Positions 1 through 5,914 are shown, numbered from the stretch's first letter. The stretch: 7,231 nt of DNA from Rikenellaceae bacterium (GCA_003513895.1 DOSU01000159.1:1-7231), one strand, 5' to 3'. Notes: a model not told the origin generated them from the sequence alone. Numbers and translations are program-made.

Positions 1-310
1 GATTATGCGTCTTGCGGGAGCAGAAGTAAAACATGAAACCGACTATCCCGGCTGGCAGCCAAAACTGGACTCCAGGATTATGAGGGAGAGTGTAGAATCA
101 TATAAGAAACTATTCGGAGTTGAACCAATTGTAAGGGCGATTCATGCCGGCCTCGAGTGTGGAATTATAATTGACAAGTTCCCCAAGATGGATATAATCT
201 CCTTTGGTCCTACAATAAAAGGGGCCCACGCACCGGGAGAGAAGCTGGACATTGCCTCTGTAGAGAAATTCTGGTTATTGCTACTGGATATATTGAAAAA
301 ATTAAAATAA
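1..310 (+). CDS. pepD: Aminoacyl-histidine dipeptidase (PepD), C-terminal fragment
   Basis: This is the last ~102 codons of a gene that begins upstream of the window; the reading frame is open from base 2 to the TAA at 308-310. PepD is a cytosolic zinc dipeptidase of the M20 family that cleaves Xaa-His dipeptides such as carnosine. Counting from the first visible Met (base 5), the fragment has the family block IHAGLECG (46-53), then MDIISFGPTIKGAHAPGEKL (62-81), then a helix ending at the C-terminus (VEKFWLLLLDIL). The His in GAHAPGE (residue 75, codon 227-229) matches the last zinc ligand of the family. The full protein is normally about 480-490 residues, so roughly 80% is missing here because of the window edge, not because the gene is broken. 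The 6 bp gap to rpe suggests cotranscription. Family assignment is firm; dipeptide specificity is by family only. Confidence 0.88.
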   Translation, partial: IMRLAGAEVKHETDYPGWQPKLDSRIMRESVESYKKLFGVEPIVRAIHAGLECGIIIDKFPKMDIISFGPTIKGAHAPGEKLDIASVEKFWLLLLDILKKLK

Positions 311-316
311 ACGGCT

Positions 317-967
317 ATGGGTGTATTAGTTGCCCCTTCGATGCTATCTTCCGATTTTGGTAAATTGGACGAACAGGTAAAACTTGTAAACGACAGCGAT
401 GCCGATTTGTTCCATCTCGACATTATGGATGGTGTTTTTGTACCAAACATTTCGTACGGATTCCCTATTGTAAAAGCAATTGCCAAAAATGCAAAAAAAC
501 CGCTTGATGCCCATTTGATGATAGTTGATCCCGACAGATACATCGAAGAGTTCGCAGCATTAGGAGTTAAATACCTTAGTGTACATTGGGAGGCCTGCAC
601 ACATCTCCACCGCTCGCTACAGAAGATCCGTTCTCTTGGAATGAAAGCAGGAATAGCACTCAATCCTCATACTCCGGTTAACTTGCTTCACGAAATACTT
701 CCCGAATCCGACTTTGTACTAATTATGTCTGTAAATCCGGGATTCGGCGGGCAAAAATTTATTGAGAATTCTCTTTTGAAAATTAAAAAACTAAGAGAGA
801 TTGTTCAAAAGATTTCGCCTTCGTGCCTAATTGAAGTCGATGGAGGAGTTAATGAAGAAAATGGTCCGGCACTTGTAAGGGCTGGAGCAAATATTCTGGT
901 TGCCGGAAACTCTGTATTCGGAGCTCCAAATCCAATGGAGGTTATCAAAAATTTAAAAAAACTTTAA
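317..967 (+). CDS. rpe: Ribulose-phosphate 3-epimerase
   Basis: Interconverts D-ribulose 5-phosphate and D-xylulose 5-phosphate in the pentose phosphate pathway; a cytosolic TIM-barrel metalloenzyme. The 216-residue length is normal for the family. Conserved elements appear in order: APSMLSSDF (6-14), HLDIMDGVFVPN (33-44), DAHLMI (64-69), the MSVNPGFGGQKF stretch (137-148), EVDGGVN (173-179) and VAGNSVFG (195-202). The expected metal ligands are all present as His33, Asp35, His66 and Asp175, with Asp35 and Asp175 also the expected acid/base pair; the Gly-rich loop around 142-145 and the GNS turn at 197-199 should hold the phosphate. The ATG at 317 is 6 bp after the pepD stop and has no Shine-Dalgarno-like sequence, as usual in Bacteroidota. 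It probably shares a transcript with pepD and is convergent with birA. Nothing is missing or broken. Confidence 0.97.
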   Translation: MGVLVAPSMLSSDFGKLDEQVKLVNDSDADLFHLDIMDGVFVPNISYGFPIVKAIAKNAKKPLDAHLMIVDPDRYIEEFAALGVKYLSVHWEACTHLHRSLQKIRSLGMKAGIALNPHTPVNLLHEILPESDFVLIMSVNPGFGGQKFIENSLLKIKKLREIVQKISPSCLIEVDGGVNEENGPALVRAGANILVAGNSVFGAPNPMEVIKNLKKL

Positions 968-981
968 TCTCTGCCTAAAGT
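951..981 (-). terminator. Weak candidate terminator for birA
   Basis: ACTTTA at 961-966 and TAAAGT at 976-981 form a perfect 6 bp inverted repeat with a 9-nt loop. Read on the minus strand the repeat is followed directly by six more T (960-955), then AAAT. The arm nearest birA overlaps its TAG stop (977-975), and the T-tract lies in the last codons of rpe. The stem has only one G-C pair, so it would be weak; it may be chance in AT-rich DNA. On the plus strand no good U-tract follows, so I see no terminator for pepD-rpe. Confidence 0.25.
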
Positions 982-1715
982 ATATATTTTATCTCCTTGA
1001 AAGAGTATTCGGAGGTAGATGAATCTCGTTTTTCTATTATCAGGCAGGCATTTGAACTTATTCCCATAATTCTGCCCTCAAATACCTCTCCTGCCGGAGT
1101 CTCCTGAAACTTATGAAACTCTTCAAGTCTGTATAGCGAGTTGTGATAGCGGCTGGAAATTTTATCTGCCAGATTGCCCGAAGAAAATGATTTGTAGGGA
1201 TAATAAATATCATAAATTGCCGATGATAGCTTTTGCAACTCATCTTTCAATTCGAATTCTTCTCCTTTAATCAATTTTACCGATGTAGGGTTTGGAGCGT
1301 CGGACACAAAAACATCCTGATTTATGTTAAGACCAATCCCAACAATTGATGCTGACAAATTGGCACCTTCAATCATATTTTCCATGAGTATTCCACATAT
1401 TTTTTTATCACCCACATATATGTCATTTGGCCATTTTATTTTTGCTTCAATCGAAAGTTTTTTTAGGTAAGAGACTATTCCAAGAGTAACAATCTGAGAT
1501 ATAACAAATTGATTTTCTGCTCGTAATGAATCCGGCTTAAGGATAAGAGAAAAAGTGAGATTTTTACCGGGTGCACTCTCCCAGCTGGTTCCCTTTTGCC
1601 CTCTTCCGGCTGTCTGATATTCAGCAGCAATTACAGTGAAGTCTTCAGCTGTTTCTAGCTGCCTAAGTGCCTCTTTATTAGTAGAGTCTATGGTGTTAAA
1701 CCAAATAATATCCAT
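975..1715 (-). CDS. birA: Biotin--[acetyl-CoA-carboxylase] ligase, group I (no DNA-binding domain)
   Basis: Uses ATP to make biotinyl-5'-AMP and transfers biotin to the carrier lysine of biotin-dependent carboxylases, in the cytosol. Numbered from the ATG at 1715 (246 residues), the protein opens directly with the catalytic domain: STN (11-13), QTAGRGQKGTSW (34-45, the biotinyl-adenylate loop, a variant of GRGRRG), NLTFSLIL (52-59), KWPND (94-98), the KKICGIL stretch with probable catalytic Lys105, and VGIGLNIN (125-132). A smaller C-terminal beta domain follows from about 205. There is no N-terminal winged helix, so it should not act as the biotin-operon repressor that E. coli BirA is. A TTG two codons upstream (1721) could also start the frame, but the ATG fits family starts (MDIIWFNTIDSTN) better. 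It is divergent from rsfS and its stop is 7 bp from the rpe stop. Confidence 0.95.
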   Translation of the reverse strand: MDIIWFNTIDSTNKEALRQLETAEDFTVIAAEYQTAGRGQKGTSWESAPGKNLTFSLILKPDSLRAENQFVISQIVTLGIVSYLKKLSIEAKIKWPNDIYVGDKKICGILMENMIEGANLSASIVGIGLNINQDVFVSDAPNPTSVKLIKGEEFELKDELQKLSSAIYDIYYPYKSFSSGNLADKISSRYHNSLYRLEEFHKFQETPAGEVFEGRIMGISSNACLIIEKRDSSTSEYSFKEIKYIL

Positions 1716-1725
1716 TAGCAAAAAA

Positions 1726-1731
1726 ATTATA
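1726..1731 (-). promoter_or_regulatory. TATAAT-like box upstream of birA
   Basis: The minus strand reads TATAAT at 1731-1726, with 10 nt to the birA ATG at 1715. If used as a -10/-7 element the transcript would have a leader of only a few bases. I see no convincing TTTG box at the right distance upstream (the nearest TTTTG is about 13 nt away, too close), so this is a weak call based on position in the divergent gap. Confidence 0.2.
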
Positions 1732-1749
1732 GTTAAATTGGCCGCAAAA

Positions 1750-1780
1750 TTGCAGTACAGAAATCGAAATTTTATAATTT
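1750..1780 (+). promoter_or_regulatory. Candidate promoter of the rsfS-ftsH-cdsA-psd operon
   Basis: TTG at 1750-1752 and TATAAT at 1773-1778 (running into TT) are 20 bp apart. This resembles the Bacteroidota sigma-ABfr layout (TTTG near -33, TAnnTTTG near -7), although the -7 match is imperfect. It lies 15 bp before the GTG start of rsfS, in the only substantial gap upstream of the four-gene cluster, so some promoter is expected here. The region is very AT-rich, which makes chance matches likely. Confidence 0.33.
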
Positions 1781-1794
1781 AAAAAACAACTATT

Positions 1795-2346
1795 GTGCCA
1801 ATAAAGAAAAAGAGTGAGATTACTACAGAGAAGGTAATCAAAGAGAAAAAAGTTATCAAAGAGAAAGTAGAGAAAGCTATTAAAGAGAAAAAAGTTACCA
1901 AAGACAAGGTGGTTAAAGAGAAAGTGACCAAAGAAAAAGTTGCTAAGGAAAAGAAAGCAGAATCTCCTGTAATTACTGCAGACATCAATATTATTGACAC
2001 TGATATCATAGAACTAAATTGCATTGCCCAGGCAATGCTCGACAAAAAGGCACAAATCGTTAGTTCTCTCAACCTAAAAAAAATAGGCACAGCCATTTCC
2101 GATTATTTTATAGTCTGCAATGCCGATTCTACACCTCAGGTGCTGGCTATTGCAGATAATGTAGAAGAGATGATGTTTAAACGCTGCAACAGAAAGGTTG
2201 TAAGGGCACAGGGAAAGGAAAATGCTTTCTGGATAATACTCGACTACACAAACATTGTAGTTCACATTTTTAAAACAGAGTATCGCCAGTTTTACAGACT
2301 GGAAGACCTTTGGGCAGATGCCGATAGAAAAACATACACAGAATAA
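1795..2346 (+). CDS. rsfS: Ribosome silencing factor RsfS (Iojap/DUF143 family) with Lys/Glu-rich N-terminal extension
   Basis: RsfS binds ribosomal protein L14 (uL14) on the large subunit and blocks joining of the 30S subunit, lowering translation in starvation or stationary phase. The RsfS domain spans about 69-175: ISDYFIVCNADSTPQVLAIA (101-120), then WIILDYTNIVVHIF (146-159), EYRQFYRLEDLW (162-173) and a short C-terminus. These are the conserved Iojap blocks. The usual family length is about 105-125 residues; here the domain is preceded by about 56 residues with 22 Lys, 10 Glu and one Asp (net about +11), built of repeated V-x-K-E-K units. The start is the GTG at 1795: an in-frame TAA lies just upstream (1780-1782), and the first in-frame ATG (2035) would cut into the domain. 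It is first in an operon, 8 bp before ftsH. The core assignment is firm; the role of the extension is unknown. Confidence 0.93.
   Translation: MPIKKKSEITTEKVIKEKKVIKEKVEKAIKEKKVTKDKVVKEKVTKEKVAKEKKAESPVITADINIIDTDIIELNCIAQAMLDKKAQIVSSLNLKKIGTAISDYFIVCNADSTPQVLAIADNVEEMMFKRCNRKVVRAQGKENAFWIILDYTNIVVHIFKTEYRQFYRLEDLWADADRKTYTE
1834..1953 (+). repeat. Degenerate V-x-K-E-K coding repeat in rsfS
   Basis: Codons 14-53 of rsfS encode seven variants of a five-residue unit: VIKEK (14-18), VIKEK (20-24), AIKEK (28-32), VTKDK (34-38), VVKEK (39-43), VTKEK (44-48) and VAKEK (49-53), with one or three extra residues between the first four. The last four copies are in strict five-residue (15 bp) register. 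Lys and Glu codons vary between copies (AAA/AAG, GAG/GAA), so the repeat is clearer in protein than in DNA. A five-residue period does not put the hydrophobic residues on one helix face, so it is not a normal heptad coiled coil; a charged helix or a flexible basic tail is more likely. Confidence 0.8.
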
Positions 2347-2354
2347 TCAAACAC

Positions 2355-4310
2355 ATGAGCACAGAAAACAATACAGACAACAAGAATAATTTCAACAAAC
2401 AGCTTCAGAAGATAAAACCGCCTAAATTCAATAACCTCTGGATAATAATGATTATCCTTACAGGTATTGCCATTATGTGGACATCATATCAAGGGGGAGA
2501 ACCGGTTAAAACCGAGTGGCTAAAAGTGAAGAACAATATGATTTCTGCAGGCGATGTCGAAAAAATAGTCTTTGTGACTAATGAAAACATGGCCGAGGTC
2601 TACATCAAAAAGGCCAATCTACCTAAATACAAAAACATGTTTGGGGGAAAAGAACCAAAGTTTGGACCCCATTTTTTCTTTATAGTTTCCGGTAATTTCA
2701 ATCTGGAAGAGCAGGTAGATTCTGTTATGGCCGGGCTTGATCCTGCCAAGCGATTTTCTGTTGAAACCGAACAGAGAACCAATTATTTTGGCAAAGCCCT
2801 GGAATGGCTCCTTTTACCGCTTATGCTCATAGGTTTATGGGTTTTCTTTTTCCGCAGAATGAACAAAAGTATGGGAGGCGGAGGATCGCAGGGCGGAGGA
2901 ATTTTTTCTGTAGGTAAATCTCAGGCCAAGCTATTCGATAAAGAGAATAATGTGAAAATTACATTCAAAGATGTAGCTGGTCTTGAAGAGGCAAAGGTAG
3001 AGGTAATGGAGATTGTTGACTTTCTTCGAAATCCAAAGAAATACACGAATCTGGGAGGAAAAATTCCTAAAGGCGCATTGTTGATCGGTCCTCCGGGTAC
3101 AGGAAAAACCCTTTTGGCCAAAGCCGTTGCCGGAGAGGCCGATGTACCGTTTTTCTCCATTTCCGGTTCCGATTTCGTTGAAATGTTTGTAGGCGTTGGA
3201 GCTTCACGAGTAAGAGATCTTTTCCGCCAGGCAAAGGAGAAAGCGCCGTGTATTGTATTCATTGATGAAATTGATGCTGTTGGTCGCGCCAGAGGGAAGA
3301 ACGCAGGATTTTCATCAAACGACGAAAGAGAAAACACTCTTAACCAGCTGCTTACTGAAATGGATGGATTCGGTTCGAATTCAGGAGTTATCATACTCGC
3401 TGCAACAAACCGTGCAGACATTCTGGACAAGGCTCTCATGAGGGCAGGAAGGTTTGACAGACAGATTCATGTAGATTTGCCCGAACTCAAAGAGAGGGTT
3501 GAAATATTTAAAGTTCATTTACGCGACCTTAAACTTGTAGATGGATTTGAAATTGATTTTCTTGCAAAACAGACACCGGGATTCTCGGGAGCAGACATTG
3601 CAAATGTTTGTAACGAAGCCGCCCTTATTGCCGCAAGGAACAATAAACAGTTTATAGAAAAACAGGACTTTCTTGATGCAGTTGACCGAATAATAGGCGG
3701 ACTCGAAAGAAGAAGCAAGATAATTTCTCCGGACGAAAAACGCACAATTGCTTTTCACGAAGCCGGCCATGCAACAGTAAGCTGGATACTCCCAAATGCA
3801 AATCCTTTGCTAAAAGTCACAATCATACCAAGAGGAAGAGCATTAGGCGCAGCCTGGTATCTGCCGGAAGAACGCCAGATAACAACCACAGAGCAAATGA
3901 TGGACGAGATGGCAGCCACTCTGGGAGGCAGAGTTGCCGAAGAGTTAATCAACGGCAAGATTTCCACCGGAGCGTTAAGCGACCTTGAGAAAATCACCAA
4001 ACAGGCATATGCTATGGTCTCATATCTGGGAATGAGCGATAAAGTGGGAAACATCTCCTTTTACGACTCTACAGATTCTGCCGGATTTACAATAGGAAAA
4101 CCCTATAGCGAAAAAACGGCAGAGCTCATAGACTCAGAAGCAAAAAGCTTTGTAAATCAGGCACATCAAATGGCAACAAAAGTGTTAAGCGAACATCTTG
4201 AGGGATTTACTAAACTTGCAGAGTTGTTGCTCGAAAAAGAGGTTATCTTTGCAGAAGATCTTGAAGTAATCTTTGGAAAAAGAGTAGGGAAATCTGTTGA
4301 GCTAAAATGA
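2355..4310 (+). CDS. ftsH: ATP-dependent zinc metalloprotease FtsH
   Basis: Membrane-anchored hexameric AAA+ protease that extracts and degrades membrane proteins and selected cytosolic proteins. Of 651 residues: a short cytosolic N-terminus; membrane segment 1 about 27-44 (LWIIMIILTGIAIMW); a periplasmic domain about 46-147; membrane segment 2 about 149-166; a Gly-rich linker (173-182). The AAA+ module has Walker A GPPGTGKT (245-252), the pore motif FVG (278-280), Walker B IVFIDEID (300-307) and a second region of homology at 351-371 with probable arginine fingers Arg363 and Arg366. The M41 peptidase has HEAGH (468-472: zinc ligands His468 and His472, catalytic Glu469) and probable third ligand Asp543 in STGALSDLEK. 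All catalytic residues are present and the length is close to E. coli FtsH. The ATG is 8 bp after the rsfS stop, and the stop overlaps the cdsA start. Confidence 0.98.
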   Translation: MSTENNTDNKNNFNKQLQKIKPPKFNNLWIIMIILTGIAIMWTSYQGGEPVKTEWLKVKNNMISAGDVEKIVFVTNENMAEVYIKKANLPKYKNMFGGKEPKFGPHFFFIVSGNFNLEEQVDSVMAGLDPAKRFSVETEQRTNYFGKALEWLLLPLMLIGLWVFFFRRMNKSMGGGGSQGGGIFSVGKSQAKLFDKENNVKITFKDVAGLEEAKVEVMEIVDFLRNPKKYTNLGGKIPKGALLIGPPGTGKTLLAKAVAGEADVPFFSISGSDFVEMFVGVGASRVRDLFRQAKEKAPCIVFIDEIDAVGRARGKNAGFSSNDERENTLNQLLTEMDGFGSNSGVIILAATNRADILDKALMRAGRFDRQIHVDLPELKERVEIFKVHLRDLKLVDGFEIDFLAKQTPGFSGADIANVCNEAALIAARNNKQFIEKQDFLDAVDRIIGGLERRSKIISPDEKRTIAFHEAGHATVSWILPNANPLLKVTIIPRGRALGAAWYLPEERQITTTEQMMDEMAATLGGRVAEELINGKISTGALSDLEKITKQAYAMVSYLGMSDKVGNISFYDSTDSAGFTIGKPYSEKTAELIDSEAKSFVNQAHQMATKVLSEHLEGFTKLAELLLEKEVIFAEDLEVIFGKRVGKSVELK

Positions 4311-5137
4311 ACAATACAGTAGTAAGAACTTTAAGCGGCCTGGTTTTTCTTATTATTATGGTTGGGTCAATATTAATTGGACCAATCACATATGGTGCAG
4401 TTATGATATTCATAACTGCCATGATTACGCATGAATATCTTCAGACAAGTCTTGGATCCAGCTATCGGATTTCGAAAGTTATTGCTGTTTTTACCGGCGT
4501 TTTGTTGTTTATTTTATTTTTCATTGTACAGGCCTTCGGAGTATCTCCATATATTCTGCTCTTGATAACTATTCCTTATGTTGCGTTGAATGCATCTCTT
4601 TTATTCTACAGCAAAGGGGATTCATACAGTAAGAACCAGTTTATGTCCGGCTCTCTCCTTTATGTTTCTTTGCCTCTTGCCCTTATTAACCTAATAGTTT
4701 TTAGAAGTGACGGAACTTTTTACGGAAACATACTTCTGTTTTTCTTAATAATACTCTGGATTTCCGATATTGGAGCCTACGTATTCGGAATGCTTTTCGG
4801 GCAGAAAAACGGTCATAAACTATTCCCCTCAATATCTCCTAAAAAATCATGGGAAGGTTTCTTCGGAGGCTTCTTCTCGGCTTTGGGTTTCGCTGTTCTA
4901 ATACATTACACGGGGCTTTTGGAATTTTCAATTGTACATACAATAATTATTGCTTTAATAATAAATCTGTTCGGAGTTGTTGGCGATTTGGCCGAATCTC
5001 AATTTAAGCGTAACTTTGGCGTGAAGGATTCCGGCAGCCTTATGCCCGGCCACGGCGGTCTTCTGGATCGCTTTGACGGAGCATTGCTCTCATTTCCTTT
5101 AGCAATTATGTATATAAAACTATTTTCACTAATTTGA
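4307..5137 (+). CDS. cdsA: Phosphatidate cytidylyltransferase (CDP-diacylglycerol synthase)
   Basis: Makes CDP-diacylglycerol from phosphatidic acid and CTP in the cytoplasmic membrane; this is the precursor of phosphatidylserine, phosphatidylethanolamine and acidic phospholipids. The 276-residue protein is mostly hydrophobic with about eight or nine membrane segments (for example around 10-26, 57-77, 81-101, 139-160, 206-226 and 258-274). The full CDS signature is at 231-257: S-x-F-K-R, then KDSGSLMPGHGG, then DRFD, with Lys240, Asp241 and the HGG/DRFD residues expected in metal and substrate binding. Conserved WISDIGAYVFG (151-161) and SPKKSWEGFFGG (177-188) lie earlier. The start ATG overlaps the ftsH stop as ATGA (4307-4310), which suggests translational coupling and supports this start. 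Psd, two steps later in the pathway, follows after 7 bp. Confidence 0.97.
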   Translation: MNNTVVRTLSGLVFLIIMVGSILIGPITYGAVMIFITAMITHEYLQTSLGSSYRISKVIAVFTGVLLFILFFIVQAFGVSPYILLLITIPYVALNASLLFYSKGDSYSKNQFMSGSLLYVSLPLALINLIVFRSDGTFYGNILLFFLIILWISDIGAYVFGMLFGQKNGHKLFPSISPKKSWEGFFGGFFSALGFAVLIHYTGLLEFSIVHTIIIALIINLFGVVGDLAESQFKRNFGVKDSGSLMPGHGGLLDRFDGALLSFPLAIMYIKLFSLI

Positions 5138-5144
5138 AATTTTA

Positions 5145-5873
5145 ATGGGAATTCATAAAGAGGGATACGGTATTGTTTTCAAAAGCTTCCTTATTATTTC
5201 GATAATAACGGCTGCACTTTTTTTCATACTTAAACCCGGAACGGCATTTTACATCTGTTCTGCATCAGCTGCCCTGCTGTTTTTTATAATTGTAAGGTTT
5301 TTCCGCTCTCCTAACCGGATTCCGGTTCAGGACAACAGTTCGGTAATTTCTCCTGCAGACGGGCGTGTTGTTATCGTTAAAGAGGTGTACGAAGGGGAAT
5401 ATCTTAAACGAAACTGCATTCAGGTTTCTATTTTCATGAGTATTTTCAACGTTCACGTTAACTGGTTTCCTGTTAAAGGACTAGTTAAGTATTACAAATA
5501 TCATCCGGGGAACTATATGGTAGCAATGCATCCAAAATCTTCCGAAAAAAATGAACGTACATCAATTGTTGTCGAAACAGAGTCTGCACCTGTTTTGTTC
5601 AGGCAAATAGCAGGGCTTCTGGCAAGAAGAATTGTATGCTATGCAAAAGAGGGTAACATTGCACAACAAGGCGAACAGGTAGGCTTTATTAAGTTCGGGT
5701 CCAGAGTTGACATTTTTTTGCCTGTTGAATCAAGAATTCAGGTTACAAGAGGTCAAAAAGTAAAAGGTACTCAAACCATTATTGCAAAGCTACCGGATCC
5801 GGTAGTGATAGAAACTGTCAAAGAATCCGATTTAAGTGAAACAGAAGATACTTTTGGTATTGTAGAGGTCTAA
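5145..5873 (+). CDS. psd: Phosphatidylserine decarboxylase proenzyme, short form
   Basis: Pyruvoyl-dependent enzyme that converts phosphatidylserine to phosphatidylethanolamine at the membrane. It matures by self-cleavage between Gly185 and Ser186 in IKFGSRVDIF, giving an N-terminal beta chain and a C-terminal alpha chain whose Ser186 becomes the pyruvoyl group. Other marks are two membrane segments near the N-terminus (about 12-28 and 34-51), SPADGRV (69-75) with the likely catalytic Asp72, FMSIFNVHVNW (97-107) with His104, and RQIAGLLARRIVCYA (153-167). The protein is 242 residues; relatives of this short type usually end soon after the block matching QTIIAKL (210-216), so about 26 residues, mostly acidic, form an extra tail. 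By alignment to E. coli Psd, position 147 (His) is Trp107 here; I recall Trp or Arg at this place in short-form relatives. The gene ends with tandem stops (TAATAA) and closes the operon. The start ATG at 5145 is the only one that keeps both membrane segments and fits family N-termini. Confidence 0.95.
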   Translation: MGIHKEGYGIVFKSFLIISIITAALFFILKPGTAFYICSASAALLFFIIVRFFRSPNRIPVQDNSSVISPADGRVVIVKEVYEGEYLKRNCIQVSIFMSIFNVHVNWFPVKGLVKYYKYHPGNYMVAMHPKSSEKNERTSIVVETESAPVLFRQIAGLLARRIVCYAKEGNIAQQGEQVGFIKFGSRVDIFLPVESRIQVTRGQKVKGTQTIIAKLPDPVVIETVKESDLSETEDTFGIVEV

Positions 5874-5880
5874 TAAAATT

Positions 5881-5914
5881 AGATTATTTCGAGTCGAATC
5901 AGATTATTTCGAGT
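5881..5914. repeat. 20 bp imperfect tandem duplication at the pyrF 3' end
   Basis: The 14-mer AGATTATTTCGAGT occurs at 5881-5894 and again at 5901-5914, giving a 20 bp period and about 1.7 copies. The second copy contains the pyrF stop codon (5906-5904) and its last codons; the first lies in the spacer between psd and pyrF. Across the first copy, TTCGA-G-TCGAA (5888-5898) is a short perfect inverted repeat. It looks like a small slippage duplication of the gene end. No function is evident. Confidence 0.75.

Noticed and set aside
1..310. Start of a short gene at the ATG at base 5
   Set aside because: The frame is open to the window edge and the sequence is the C-terminal part of a much longer dipeptidase, so this Met is internal.
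142..663. 173-codon open frame on the minus strand across pepD and rpe
   Set aside because: It is antisense to two well-conserved genes, shows no family motif, and crosses a gene border; it is a shadow.
975..1721. birA start at the TTG at 1721
   Set aside because: The ATG two codons later gives the usual family N-terminus, and the TTG lies in the T-rich stretch next to the TATAAT-like box.
1779..2096. Minus-strand frame with a hydrophobic repeat (SLVTFSL-like) resembling a membrane protein
   Set aside because: It is the mirror image of the Lys/Glu repeat of rsfS (AAA/GAG codons read as TTT/CTC), so the hydrophobic repeat is an artefact.
2921..3439. 172-codon minus-strand frame inside ftsH
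   Set aside because: It is antisense to the AAA+ core, whose motifs are complete; composition is Ser/Pro/Phe-rich as expected of a shadow frame.
3755..4054. 99-codon minus-strand frame opposite the FtsH peptidase domain
   Set aside because: It is antisense to HEAGH and the downstream zinc-site region; no motif or start context of its own.
5881..5914. Possible CRISPR or att-like repeat
   Set aside because: Only two copies of 14 bp with a 6 bp gap, no cas or integrase gene nearby; a simple slippage duplication explains it.
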